DNA of 64,000 bases, from NCBI RefSeq assembly GCF_000801105.2, contig NC_079511.1:20545792-20609791 (forward strand). Direction: 5' to 3'. Shown here piece after piece: positions 45,106-57,940 of this stretch; the first letter of the stretch is position 1, and each line of letters starts with the position of its first letter. The notes under the pieces were generated by a model. It did no database searches and was not told where the DNA came from. It saw nothing but the letters and a program-made list of their open reading frames with translations. Origin of the DNA: Raphanus sativus (lineage: Eukaryota > Streptophyta > Magnoliopsida > Brassicales > Brassicaceae). Position numbers and translations under genes: made by a program.

Positions 45106-46567
45106 ACTCTCCCAAACTTAGCATTTTGCTTGTCCTCAAGTAAAACATATATTAGTCTTGTAAAAAAAGTTTCAAAAACAGCAGAGACGCACACGAGTTT
45201 AAGATTACTATTTTCATTTTTGAAAATATGAATAGGTAGTAATGAATCAATACTAACCTTAAAGTTATTTCAATATACTACACTTTAGCTTAGTCACCAT
45301 ACCATACAACACACAACTCCATTGATAGCGCCTGACATACCCCTCTACTGACCTCATTTCTGCACATAATTGTGTAGGCTACATTTTTAGGTGTATCGAT
45401 CACTGAACACAAGGACTCAACTCAAGAAAGTATATGGTCCAACAATTAGTCTTTTCTGGCTCGTTTCCTCTCTCTCTTCTCTCTTCTCTAAATCTTATTA
45501 TCTCAATTCCAATGAACAGTAATGCTGATGCAGTCCGTTTTATTTTGATATATATTTTTTATTTAACAAAATGTAGGTAAATAGTGGAGTCATCACTAAA
45601 ACGATGTTATCATTCCTTTGAAGTAGAATAGTGGGGTCATTGGAAATTTGCCTACTCGAATGCATCTCTTGAAGTCATTTCTATCTTTTATACTATAGAT
45701 ACTAAACATAGGTGAAAGGAAAATCAGAAACACACAAACTTTTTCCTCCAGATTTGCAGAAGGATTCTGATCCAATGTATACAAAGCCACAAAATAAGCA
45801 TGTTGGAAGTCAATTTTGGTTTCTCCAAACATTCTCAACATGTGTGGATGTTAGTGGTAAATGATTCACTGTGGTGTTTCCATCTAATACATCATGCAGT
45901 CAATAAATCTAGATAGTGGTTAGAATAGTAATAAATTTTAAAACTTCATCATCTCTTTTTTGACTCAATAAAATTTAAGAAAAACACATAAATAAAATAA
46001 AACACAATATCAGTAAAACCTCCTCAAACTTAAACAACATTGTCCCGTGTTATACAATCTAAGATTGGTGGAAGAAAACCATAAGTATAAGTTTAACAAG
46101 GAAAGACGATATACCTGCTAACTAGATATGAGTGTCGATCGACACAGTTAAATGTCGATCAATCAGTAGTCGTGATGTTCTGTCAATCAACATTGATCAT
46201 GCGTCAGTCGATGTTTGGTGCATATTGTTTTCCTCCGATCACTTTTTTCTTTAAACTAAAGTAAAATAACAAGAAAAATCAGTAAAAATGAAAAATAAAA
46301 CTAAGTAAAAACTTACCAATGGGTTGTCTCCCATTAAGCGGTTGGTTATAGTCTTTTACCTTGACTTTTTGGAGGTTTTTGGCTAGTACAAAGGTAATTG
46401 AGTACTTGTTGGGAAACAAATATATCAACATCTTATATGTTCAACTCGAACCATGTACCAATAAAGCTCTTGATTGCTTTTTTCTCCTCTGGTTTTGTGT
46501 TCTTGCTGTCTCTGAATGATCTCATGAGTACAATCAACTTTCAGCTGCAGATCATCCATGCATTTAC

Positions 46568-46936
46568 TTAGCCCCATGCAACACTGTTGGTGAGGGGGTA
46601 GTAAATGCCATCAATCTTCTGGTACAAGTCATCAGGCATCTTCTCTTGAGCTTTAAAGACACCCCGAATTAACTCCTTGACATCATCCACTGGTTGTGAA
46701 TGGGTTGTAAGATGAAGTTCAGGCATCTGCAAACATCCCTCATATTGTGGTAAGCTCAAATAATTTCCTCCTGATTTATATGCCATCTCCAGTATTTCTT
46801 TTATATCCTCCTTAGAAACATTGATGATCCTTCCATCCATTGATTGTGCATTTCCATCTTCATCTCCGTATATTTCATACTCATTTGACTGCACTACACG
46901 GATCTTTCTCTTTGTAGAAGTAGCAGTCTCAATCAC
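46568..46936 (-). pseudogene. Athila ORF1-like fragment
   Basis: The frame reads EIYGDEDGNAQSMDGRI, then NVSKEDIKEILEMAYKSGG, then YYPLTNSVAWG. It matches the sequence style of the Arabidopsis retrotransposon ORF1 (Athila) family, typically D-G-A-DGR followed by V-S-EDI--IL. It lies downstream of gag in the same strand. Surrounding sequence (46000-48450) is full of stops but keeps GTCGATCGAC motifs. Confidence 0.6.
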
Positions 46937-48461
46937 AAAGAAGTCTCAATAATCTGGAATTTCTTCACTGGCTATCAATGGTTCAGGTTGAGTATTGATC
47001 GATGCTTCACCATCTTCTTCACGCTCTGCTCCAAAATCAGAGCAACAAACTGCTACAAGTCCTAGATCCTCTCCTATAATAATATTGTGTGGGTCATTTG
47101 ACTATTCTCACCGGATCTTATTAGATATTTTTGGACTATGAGTATCAGGCACATATGATTCGTCTGCATGTTGTAAACTGCTTTTACAGTAGTCATGAAG
47201 GCTCTCTCCCAAGTATTAGAGAAGAATTCCAGTATATCTGAATATCCATAACATGAAATTCCATTGAAACTAAGGCAACATCGATTTGCGCTTGAAGGCT
47301 GATAATTACTCATGAATTAACCTTAGAACAATCACAAAAATAAGTGAATCCTCAGAAGGTTTTGTCTCCAGGCTTAGATGATATGCCATCACCTTAGGCA
47401 TGATACTAGGGTAGTTCCTCCAATCAGACAGGAAATTACAAACTTCCCAAGATCAATATTCTTCTTCAGTATAACCATCTGCTTCATCTTCACTCTGATA
47501 TGATGGAACATTCGCTCAATATTCTTTTTTTGTCTCCTTAGTTTCTCTGAAAAAATCTAGAGTATGTGGGTAAAATAAACTTCATTGAATGGTTTTTCCT
47601 CAAGGATCCTTAGTACCCTCTTTGTAAAGCTCTTCATCTCTTTCTCATTAGCTCATCTTGTTAAATGCTTGGAAACCTTCCCCATCCTTCTCCTCAAAGG
47701 CTTTGCTGCATTTTCATATTGCTAATTGGTGTTCTATATTGATGTCTCTAAAGGTTTAGATGCATTTCTTCCTATATTCAGTCGGACTACATCGATTCTT
47801 GGTAAACGTACTCGATAGGTCAAAGGTGGTGTCAATCGTTACTCGATTATTGATGTCGAGCGTTGCCTGACTACTGGTGTCGATAGGTGCTTACTTGTTG
47901 GTGCTGATCGATGTCTTTTGTTTTCATGATATAGTTTTGGGGGGTATGGGTGTCGAGCAGCAAACCTCTTCATGAGTCATGATCCTCACAGTCTCACATC
48001 ATCCAACTGACTCTGTAGATGTTGTCAATTTTTGCTCAACTGGTGGTGTCGATCATTGCTCGTTTGTTAGTGTCGATCGACACCAATGCGAACTTCCGAA
48101 AGACATCGGGCTCTCAATGTGAAAGTCTCCTTCTTGAAGTTTCTCCTGCTCTACCACTTGCCTAAATCATCATCTGTGATGGCACTCACGTGGTGTTTCT
48201 GAATATCATCTCCTTTTCCTTTGATCAAGGCTTTCCGCCTCTTAACAGCTTCTCCTCTGAACTACCTGAATCTCCTACTTCTTCACATGTGTCCTCGGAG
48301 CTTCAAAATTAGTCTTAAGATTGGTGTAAACATCATCAATCTTCCCATTAAAATCCACTATCAGCTTCTGTTGACCCTTAAGAACCTGGTCAAGCATCCC
48401 TTCTATCTTGGTTTCCTGAGTTGATAGTGGTGGATTATGATATGAAGAACTATCATAAGCT

Positions 48462-48507
<46 letters not shown>

Positions 48508-48517
48508 AGTTGTTGTT
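48462..48517 (-). repeat. TTG/CAA microsatellite at the end of gag
   Basis: On the gag strand it is an AAC/CAA run, next to the Asn/Gln-rich end of the gag frame, so it probably arose by expansion of Asn or Gln codons. Confidence 0.85.
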
Positions 48518-49330
48518 CTAAAGTTTATGATACTGCGAACTTTGGTTATAATTACTCCTCTGACCATTGCCGTTGAAGTTCATGTTTCCACTCTGATTTT
48601 CAGACCTCTGATTCTGAAAACCACCCACGAAGTTCACATTCTCCTCTTCTTTGCCACCGTCGACATCTACAACATATACATTCTGCTTATGAACACCATC
48701 CATCTTGGCCTTAACTTCATCCATCTGCTCATTTCCTAAGCTGACACATGATTTCCTTCTCTCAAAACGAGTATTCTTGGTGCTATTACTAGATGCCAAG
48801 TTCTCAATAAGTGTCACAACCTCTTCTGGATTCCTAGTGTTAAAGTTTTCTCCACTATCATTATCTATAACCATCTGGTAAGCCAAAATGATGCCTTTGA
48901 AGAATGTATTGAGCAGCTGCACCTCACTGAATCCATGGTGTGGGAAGTCTCTCTGATATGACTTGAATCTGATTCAGGAGCTTTTGAAAGCTAATGTAGG
49001 CTCATGTGCGAGTATATCAATTCAGATCCACAAGCCTTCAACTCGTGTGTCATCAAAGAAGTTATGCAAGAAGATGTTTTTGATTTATGTCCAGGATGTA
49101 AGAGACGCTGGTGCTAACTGCTTAAACCAGTGCGAAATATCTCCAGAAAGTGAGTACTTGAAAAGCTTGCAAATAAGATAGTCTACAAAGACTCTATTGA
49201 CTTTGATTGCAGAAACCAAATTCTCAAAGCCTCAAGATGGTCCATAGGATGCTCATCTGGGAGACCATGATAAGGTGTATGCTCTACTAGTGTAAAAGTA
49301 TGCAGGCTAAAGCTCAAAATAGTTCATTTG
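48518..49330 (-). pseudogene. gag: Athila-type gag (Retrotrans_gag domain), degraded
   Basis: The minus strand carries EHTPYHGLPDEHPMDHLEAL near 49280, ISHWFKQLAP and the YQRDFPHHGFSE segment near 48930. The open frame 48518-48922 follows with NTRNPEEVVTLIENLASSN, STKNTRFERRK and a Gly/Asn-rich tail. These are typical of Brassicaceae Athila-like gag proteins. Stops and frameshifts interrupt the N-terminal half. Confidence 0.8.
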
Positions 49331-49339
49331 AAAAGATGG

Positions 49340-52304
49340 AGAATGAATAACAGATTTTTTGGCGTAGTAAACCGTGGTCGATGTCCTTCGTCGCTCGGTC
49401 CACACACTGACCAAACCTCTCAATTTTTTTGCCCTTAATCGATTAATTCATCCTTAGGCGAGGGCTAACTTAGACCTTAGCTAGAGACTTCCTTAGTCAC
49501 TCATAGCTTTATATCCTTTCAACTTATACGCAGCAGAATATTCATCCATTGGTCTAAGACCAATCTAACACTTGTCTGGTCGAGTCGCCTCATCCTTGAT
49601 AGTTTATCCAGCTACCAACTAGCTTAGAGTTCGATCTCAAGCTGAAACCAAGTCATACAAATCCGAGGTTCCATTCCCCTAAAACATTCTATCTAGATCT
49701 ATGCAAACATTGCTAGATCTTACCTTTGTCATATTCACGGAGCTTGTTAGCTCATCGTCTTAGCTGACTTAGCTAGCTTATCCAGCTCATCGCGCTGACT
49801 CACTCAAGCTAGCTAAGACTGAGCTATGGCCAGCTGCCCATCTTGTTTAGCCAGCTCATCCAGCTGGCTGAGCTTAACCACTTCACTTGAGCTTCCATCT
49901 ACTATCTTCCTGCTGATTGAGCTTCGAGTGAGCTTTGCCCAGCTCTCTTATACATGCATAAAACCCTTCCCTTTGGTACTTAGTCATTCAACCAACTATC
50001 CCCACATACCAAGTAACCTTTGGGAAGTCTTCAAATGGTTAAGGATATGCATATGGCCTTTCTCGGCTCATGCACTATCTAACATCCTTACGCTTTTTAG
50101 GATATAGTACCACGTCCATCCTTTGGACTAACAATGCCCACCAGATCCTAAGTCAATTAACCAACCACCTAACATGACTCAGAACTGACGAGTCTTCATT
50201 CTCACTTAACTGGCCATGGAACTATGTCCCATTGGAGCCGATCAGTCTTACTCTTACAACTGATGCACCCTTTGATCAATTAGAGCAGACACCTTGATTA
50301 GATCACACGGACTTCCTTGCATAATCATACCCAGCTCAATACTTGTGGTCCATGCCACCTAGTACTAGCCTTACTCATCTCCATGGCTTGATGCTAGTTC
50401 CAAACGAATTGGACCTTGCACTCCACATGGTTATTTTTATACTAGGACCCCCATGTGGTTCCTATATGAGCCGGATCAATTTCCATGGATCACTATCCAA
50501 TGTGTAGCATCTAACTATCATACCGCATGGATGAGTTAGATCAGCTATGATCCGCCCCTTTCTTCAAGGTCTTAGATCCTTAAAGCATATCACAATATAT
50601 TGTCTTCCAGAGGCGTACCATACTTGGTTTTAGTCGCACCACAAGAGACAAAATATAAACCGGAAAGTAATATAAAGCGGTTAACTTATACTTTATCTTT
50701 CTAGATCTTGTGCCTTCCTTTATCATGTACGGCCATGCTCCTCTTACACACGCCTTTACCAAGTCTTATCATATACTTCCAGTATTGATAAGATCTCTCC
50801 ATGGGTCGCACCAAACTTCCCTTCCATTGAACTCTCATGAAACAACTTTCTACATTGCATCTGCCTTCAAGGTTGTCTTGGCCATTGAGAGTGGAGTCCG
50901 GCCTTCTCTCTCTTCTCTCTTTACCGACTACGTGTGTTCCCAGGATATATAGGAAACCTAGGGAGTGATCATCAATGATCAAACATCATCAAAGGGTCGT
51001 TCCCAACTCCCCTCTTGATAACCCACAAAACTGCTTCTTTGCTGCCTTCACACCACTCTTGGTTTTGGATTGTGAAATCCGACCATCTCACTGTTTTTCT
51101 CTGTTTTTTTGTGTTTAAGGGTATGGGAGGAATTCCTTGCATGCCTGCAAAACCACGGACCTTCCCTCCTTATATAGAAGAAGGGGTGGTTACTTCTCTA
51201 ACCATTGCATCCCTTCAGTATCAATTCTGGCCATTTGATTTCATCAATGGTCCAGATCACACTCATTCGGCTATGGCAGTTACCATACGTCTTGGACTTG
51301 CCAAACAGCTCATAGATATGTCCAAACCAAGCTCAAACTTATTACCAATCCCCCGGCCCTATCTCAAGAGCCCACCGGCCCATCGCCACACATGGGTCAT
51401 CCACATGGACCACAGCCCGGACCCGGCTCAACTGCCCAAGACTTGAACAATCAGTCCAGCTGATTTGAGTTGATCCCCAGCTGACCCAGATGAGTGAGCT
51501 AGTCCATCCATCTCATGGAGCTGAGACACTCTACTTGAGCTTCAACCGAGCTTCGTCCAGCTGGCTGAGCTTCTTGCTTGCATCACCCAGCTGTTATACA
51601 CTTCATAACAACTTGGTATCTTCATCTTATTCAATTGCTCTATGTTCTTTGGTCCATCCATTGATCTTGACTAAGTTTTCCCATGATCCATTCTTATCAT
51701 TCACTTCATCTTACCTTGTTCACGACCAATTCTCATGATCTGAACCAAGGCAGTCTCGTTTCTATCGAAACATCTAGGCCCTATGTCAAGTTTCAGGAAC
51801 GGGGATGCTACACAAAACGCCCCTGACCTGACCAACCACTCTCCTAGAGTGTCAGTAGACCCAGCAAGGTTAGTAGCAAACCAGCTTCGTTAGCTAGGTT
51901 GAGCTGATCGCCAGCTAGCTCAGCAAAGTGTTCAGCTAATGTTTAGCTGGTTTAGTGTGTGTTCAGCTGGTTCAGCTAGTAGCTCAGCTACTCCAGCTCG
52001 TCCAGCATCATCACCACGGTATATCCTTTCTATATAAGTCCCTTGGTCCATTTCCCGACCTAGACTATACATCTAATTATCATTTCCGATCATTATTTCA
52101 TCACAGCTTGTTCAGAATCATTTCTTATTATCTGAATCAAAGCAGCCACGTTTTCCAAGCAAGGTCTAATCATTATATCAAGTTCCAGACCATCTAACAC
52201 TTCCATTCGCCCTTAGAAAACTTGTCCTTAAGTCTATAGACTAGCTTGCTGGTTCTCTTATCCCAAGTTTATCAAAACTGTCCTTTTCTAGGATCGGGGA
52301 TGCT
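49340..52304 (-). mobile_element. Nested LTR-derived block within the Athila-like element
   Basis: It interrupts gag-region sequence that resumes at 52305. Two LTR-like starts on the minus strand, TGTAGCATCCCCG, lie at 52304 and about 51811. TATA-like motifs occur in both sections (TATATAAGG on the minus strand near 51170, CTATATAAG on the + strand near 52031). It is rich in CAGCTGG and TCAGCT words, and no protein domain is seen. The left border is approximate. It may be two LTRs or a compound solo LTR. Confidence 0.55.
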
Positions 52305-52831
52305 ACAGTATTGATGTGTCAGCAAATTTCTTTGTCGAGCAGCCTGAGCATTGGCTGCAGCATTCTCAGCATTCACAGATTGTTGGATAACTGTTTCAGG
52401 ACCCTCCGATTATCTATCTTCTGACCTACCGCATTACAAAGATGACCCTCATGATCATGCAGGCCTCCACTCGCATCATGTATCAGAACTAGAGTCGCAA
52501 CCATTTCTTCTCAGATGGTTGATGTCCTTTAATGTTCATTTAGAAGTGTCGATCGATGTTCACTTAGAAGTGTCGATCGATGTTCATTTAGAAGTGCTCG
52601 CTAACAGGTATAGGTCGACGAAGTTGAGCTGATGTCGATCGATGTTGCACGTCTCTTTTTGCGAATTAAACACTCCAAACGTGCAGGATCTGAAACTAGA
52701 AGCTGTTTTTCCTTGTTTCTTTCGGTATTGCTTGGAATGAGTCTAGAAAATTAAGAAATGTTTTTGTAAGTTAAAACAAGTAATAACCTAGACTAAATCA
52801 AATAAACTGAGTCTAATGGCGAATCCAATGC

Positions 52832-52850
52832 TCCCCGGCAACGACACCAA
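52832..52850 (-). other. Athila-type primer-binding site
   Basis: The minus strand reads TTGGTGTCGTTGCCGGGGA, close to the Athila site TTGGCGCCGTTGCCGGGGA (tRNA-Asp in Arabidopsis elements). It lies three bases inside the 5' LTR end. Confidence 0.82.
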
Positions 52851-52853
52851 ATT

Positions 52854-54111
52854 CGATATCAATCAAATTACCTTATGAGCAATTTTACTCTCTCAAATAA
52901 GAGGTTTGGTTGTAGTACTTAGGGATTAAATCCACAGGAAGCATGGGCACATAATATACTCAATACAATTACGATTAAGCTAGACAAATAATTAAATAAA
53001 CAGTAAATAAAGCAAAGCAATTGGTTGATTGTTTGTTTGAGAATACGAGAATAAATAGCTAGATCTTGGGTTTAGGCAATGATGATTATACTGATATATA
53101 AGCTAAGAGTGTGTCTGAATGATAATCCCAGAATTTGAATTCCAGTGTTCCAGCTCTCGCTTATGAACACGGATCGAGTGTCGACCGATGCTACCTTTCT
53201 AGTATCGATCGACATTTCCCTAGGCCGATTTTATGGTCATATTCGATAAGTTCACTAAGTTTTTAGACCAGACGTTGCATGTATCTAGCAACCTAGCTCA
53301 ACATATTTAATTCAGGGTGTGAATCTAGTGTCGTAGTTGTCAGCAATCCTAAGTTCATGGTTCTAGTTAGCTACTCTAAAACACAAGCAGTAAGCACAGT
53401 CCTGATAAAGGAAGTCTACATAATTCATCGGAGCAGTTCTATAGTTTTGGATAATCTATCAAAACCCTAACTAACCCTAAATATAACAAGGGAAACTAAG
53501 TATACATAGTAAAACAAAACACAACAATACTCTGAATAATAAGCACATGATAGAGTAAGAAAACAATGGAATTCCAATACAAATCTCTAAATGAGTCTTA
53601 GATCTTCTCTCTAAATCATGATAGAGTAAGAAAACAATGGAGTTCTAATACAAATCTCAAAAGGAGGCTTAGATCTTCTCTATGAATCTAGTAAAAACTT
53701 TTAAATATATATATTGTGTAAAAGAATGTGTAAAAGAGCGTTCTATTTTGTCCAAACAATGGCAACACCATAAATATTAGGTAAAAGTCAGTCAGAGATA
53801 ATCTTGTAATATTATTGATCTTCTGGGTTTAGATCGGTCACGAACAAGTAGGCCTGCCTTCTTGGGCCACTGTTTAACAACACCAAGGGATTGGTGTTGA
53901 TCGACAGTCCATCTAAATATTGACTCTCGCTGATTTATTGAACAGTTACGATTTTTTCCAATTTTTAACTCTAAAATTCTAGATAATCTTCATACTACTC
54001 CAAAACATATTTAGGTCTGAAATAATTTTAAAAAGACTCCAAAACATAATAAATAAACTCTTAAAAGGTTATATACAATGACTGAAAACTGTTAAAATCT
54101 ATGGAATATCA
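52854..54111 (-). repeat. 5' LTR of the Athila-like element
   Basis: The minus strand starts TGATATTCCATAG at 54111. It ends at 52854, where the expected terminal CA appears as CG. It contains several GTCGATCGAC-like motifs. Confidence 0.8.
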
Positions 54112-55142
54112 CCCATCATCCATCCTCTTCAATTGATCCAAGGAACACCATCCAAGGTCGTATCAGGGAGAGAGGTGTTCCCAATGAGGTTCTTGAGGTG
54201 GACAAGAAGACCCTTCCTTCCGCCTGGGAGCCCAATGATCACAGGTTTGCCCAGAGGCAAGTACTCAGTGCTCTCTGGACTGAAGGGTTTCAGTGGCAAG
54301 CTTAAGTTTTTCAATGTGAATATAGACTCAAGACTAAAGAAACATTTGTTCACTTGAAGGCCAAAAATGTCACATTGGTCCCAACTGAAAGGTACAATGA
54401 TATCATCATGTTTTCTCTTGTTCTAATATGCAGAAAATGCTATTTGTTTTCTTTTATTCTCTCTAGGTGTGTCGCAACTGCGCTGATAGCCCGGGAGATG
54501 GAGGATGGTTTTGAGAACGGGTGTGACGCTTGCCCATCTCCTGAGGAAACAGAGAATGGGTTTAATAATGTGGCCTTCAGGGGGGAAGGTTCTTTACTGA
54601 CACTTATTGTCAGTTTTTTCTTAAAATATATTTCACTTTAGTCAAACAAGTAAGAACAGAAAGAACGCAGTAGTAGGATATGAGGACAACTTAACTTCGT
54701 GGTCTAGAAAACAAAAGCCAAGAACGTTGAAAAAGGTGATATATGGCTAAAGGAGGCGAACACCAATGGATAGCTTCAAAGTGATGTCCGGTTTAAACTT
54801 CATGGAGGTAACAGGGGTCTTGATGATTTTTTCTATAAAAGCGCTGTGAATAGGTTAGAATGGTGGACTCCTAGAAGGGTTAGTCATGCAAGATCCTCAC
54901 TGTGAAGGGCAGGAATTTCGGGTGTTGCAGATCATGAAGAGCAGGGAGCCGAATCAGATCAAAGGATAACGTAGAGATTGCACACAGACAAGAAATTAAC
55001 ACTTTGGAGAGTTGCGAACCTTACATTGAAACATACAAATCTAATAATAGCTAAAAAGAAAAAAGCAAAGTGTTGCTTACTATTTACATTCAATATAGCA
55101 ACAATATATTATTCTGACCCCTCACAAAATTCGTTCATTTAT
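54112..55142. other. Intergenic DNA between the Athila element and 5PTASE11
   Basis: A 74-codon frame at 54133-54357 and another at 54354-54641 look coding-like but show no family signature; they may be transposon debris. The right part should include the 3' UTR of 5PTASE11. Confidence 0.4.
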
Positions 55143-57538
55143 TTAACTGTTGATCCACTTCAAGCAGAGATCCGCTTTCACAGGCTTATGATCGGAACCA
55201 TTCACTTGGTCTATGGAATCATAAGAGTAAAGAGTTGTTTGAATATTTTTGGTATCTTGAATCTTGTACAAGATCCTGTCTGTCCAAGCTGGAACCCTGA
55301 CCTTGTGGCTTGTATCGTAGTTACTGCTTCCCACATTGTATTTGTAAGTCGGTTTAAACCCTAGGGTACCTTCATAATATCCCTTGAATATTTCACCTCT
55401 CTCAGCTTCTTGCAAGAGCTGATCTTTACTCACAAGAACCTGTATAAAGTCACAACGTCAAATAAGGATTGGGAGTGAGTAACAAATCGGATCATGTACC
55501 TAAGTTTTTCAAAATAGAACATCTCTTATTTAAGCCAAACTGTAATAATGTTTGTGTACCAAAATAAAATAAATGTTTACTCACTGAGATGAATCGAGCC
55601 AAGTAATTAAAGGGGCAAATCTCAAAAATAGCATTTTAAAGTTTTTATCACAAAATAGCATTCAAAAAATAAAATGACCAAAATAGTACCTTTTTATTTT
55701 GAAAATTTTAGTTTTAATTTTTTATTTTTAAAAATTTGAATACATTTCTAAAACCCACCCTTTAACTCTAAACCATAATTTTAGATTAATTAACCCAAGG
55801 GTTATAAATGCATATTTACCCTTCAATAAAACTTTTTTGGACATTTTTTTCTTGTGATGCTATTTTTGTGACAAAAATTTGGTTTGGTGCTATTTTTTTA
55901 TTTTTCTCTAATTAAAAAGTATGAAGAAAAATATAGAACTAATTAATTATCTTTTATTTTTGTTTCCCTACTATCATTGATTTATGACCAAACAAAATGC
56001 GGAATATGCACCCGTAAGTATCAAGATATAGTTTGCACTTTATGAAGTTGAAAAGGGGACATACAGATTGGAGATGATTTTGGATAAGGGATCGAGCAGG
56101 ACGGTTAGAGACATCTTGGATCCTGTAATTAAGATCTCCAAGCCAAACAATGAGGTCATGTGTCCTTTTGTCTTTTGATAATAGTGAATTTGATATGCGT
56201 CTCAACTCTTCATTTCTCTGATCTACTTTATATGCGTGAGCTGCATGCATTGTAATATTAGTATTTATAATTATAATTAATTGTGAATTAGCCATAAGAA
56301 AACAAAACCAAAGTAGGTACCAGAGAGATGACAAGAGATGAAAACGATTTTGAAGTCATCGTAGTTAATACGAATAGCCACGGCTCCTTTCTTTCTTCCA
56401 ATTAAACCTCCACATCCTCCAACCGATTGACTCTCCGCTTTTAGTTCTGCAATTAATCAGACGCCAAAGTTAAAAAAAACTGAAATTAATCAGACACCAA
56501 TTAACTTATTGTTTTGGTTTATTGTAAGATTGTATATTCATCTCAAAATTTTGTAAGACTAGTCAGGTGTTTAGGAAGCTTTAACCCCTTGCCAGTTAAT
56601 CTAGAGATTTATTTTCAGTGTTAGTGTCATTTTAAGTATTTAACATTTTAACTAATACAAATTCTTAACATATACTACTATTGATTAGCATTTAATACTT
56701 TTCATTGTGTCGCAACAAACACCTAGGCTAAAAATGTTAACCTTCCATTCACGATTTTCTGTATCTGGCCCGCTTGGGAACCGATTGTTAAAGAGTATAT
56801 ACATCTGATAATAATAGATGAATAAATACCTTTTACTAGTGGTTGTGAATTCTTTGGTCCAAACAAAAATAGCTGGATCGATTGCAGTTTCGCCTTCCCA
56901 AGAAGCCTGCATTTCATTTGTAAATGGAACTTCGCAAAATATTAAAATCATAGGGAATAGAATATTGTTGTAAATCAATAATGGAGAAGAACAGAAAGAA
57001 ACAGTGGATCACTTACACATGAGTTGGAGATGAAGCTGTCTGCAAAAGTTGAGCTACATTGGTTTTGGGAGCCTCTTGCACGCCAACGACAAGCAAATCG
57101 AATTTTCTGTCTTTGCCAACAAGCTCTACCAAATCCTCATACGAAACCTTCACATTTCTTAGAAACAATTAGTAATGAAATTAAGGAAAATTTGTTTTAT
57201 GTAGTTACTAGTGATAATATCCGTGTACATACGAACGTACCTTTCCATTCATGTTCCAAGTGATGATACGGATGCAAAGATCTGACTTTCTAGAGAAGCT
57301 ACAACTCTTGACAGCTTCAATTGTTTTAATACCATCGTGAGATGAGTTGTTTCCAACAGAACTGTTCGAAGTTTCCTTGCTGGGAAATCTATACATACGT
57401 ACACAATAATACATGTTTTTTTTGTAACTACAAGAATACATATTACATGTCTATTTACCTGGTATTTATAAATATTAAAACAGCGAGTGATACTAATTGT
57501 TACCTTTTACGCCCACAGAACGAATCTGTATTGCCCAT
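55143..57538 (-). CDS. 5PTASE11: Type IV-like inositol polyphosphate 5-phosphatase (5PTASE11)
   Basis: Seven exons on the minus strand (57504-57538, 57241-57388, 57017-57147, 56830-56906, 56321-56446, 56065-56240, 55143-55439) join in frame to 329 residues, near the ~334 I recall for Arabidopsis At1g47510. The enzyme removes 5-phosphates from phosphoinositides. Motifs: IRIITWNMNG near 55-64, WLGDLNYR near 200, PAWTDRILYK near 280 and SDHKPVKADL near the end; these carry the Mg-binding and catalytic residues of the apurinic-endonuclease-like fold. The N-terminus MGNTDSFC fits an N-myristoylation signal with a nearby Cys, suggesting membrane attachment (inference). Donor GTAAGT after 57017 uses codon split GT|G. 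No lesion is seen. Confidence 0.9.
55607..55915. mobile_element. MITE-like insertion in 5PTASE11 intron 6
   Basis: The segment starts GGGGCAAATCTCAAAAATAGC and ends with GGTGCTATTTTTTTATTTTT, an inverted similarity at the ends. Inside, ATAGCATT units repeat and run against AATAGTACC. Ends and target duplication are uncertain. Confidence 0.45.
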
Positions 57539-57940
57539 TGTCTCTGCATACACTGTTTCTCCGTTAATGGTAAGATTCGAATGGTATTTTACAGAGAGAA
57601 GAGGGAAAGAAGTGAGCAAATTTAAAGAGAATTGATATGATAAGAGCCTGGAAATTTCACAAAGTCATCTTCATTTCATCCATCATCTATATAAATTGAC
57701 TGGGATTGCACAACAGAAATTAGGCACATGCATTGTTACGTAGTTTTCTAGGAAGTTAGGTGAATGATGTTTGACCATAAAGACGTGTACGTCTTTGAAT
57801 GGACGGTCGAATTTGATAATAACTTAGCTAACATTTTCTTCTTCAGGAAAATCTCTAGAGAATAAAATAATAGTAAAATAGAATCTTTCGTCTTTAATAG
57901 AAATTAAATGATTATATTATATAGTAAAGAGTTTTTTACA
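57539..57940 (-). promoter_or_regulatory. 5PTASE11 5' leader and upstream region
   Basis: This region precedes the 5PTASE11 ATG on the minus strand and should hold its transcription start. I could not single out a TATA box with confidence. Confidence 0.4.

Larger units (their letters stand above)
44400..54111 (-). mobile_element. Athila-like Ty3/gypsy element lacking pol, with a nested insertion
   Basis: The order on the minus strand is 5' LTR (52854-54111), primer-binding site (52832-52850), gag-region sequence split by a nested block, Athila ORF1-like sequence, purine tract AAGTTTGGGAGAGT (about 45106-45119) and 3' LTR (about 44400-45105). No protease, integrase or RT domain is seen. Outer target duplication cannot be tested because the far end of the 3' LTR is lost. 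It lies between RBP47C and 5PTASE11. Confidence 0.8.

Noticed and set aside
54978..55364. Plus-strand frame of 128 codons
   Set aside because: It lies antisense to the last exon of 5PTASE11, which has strong motifs (PAWTDRILYK, SDHKPV).
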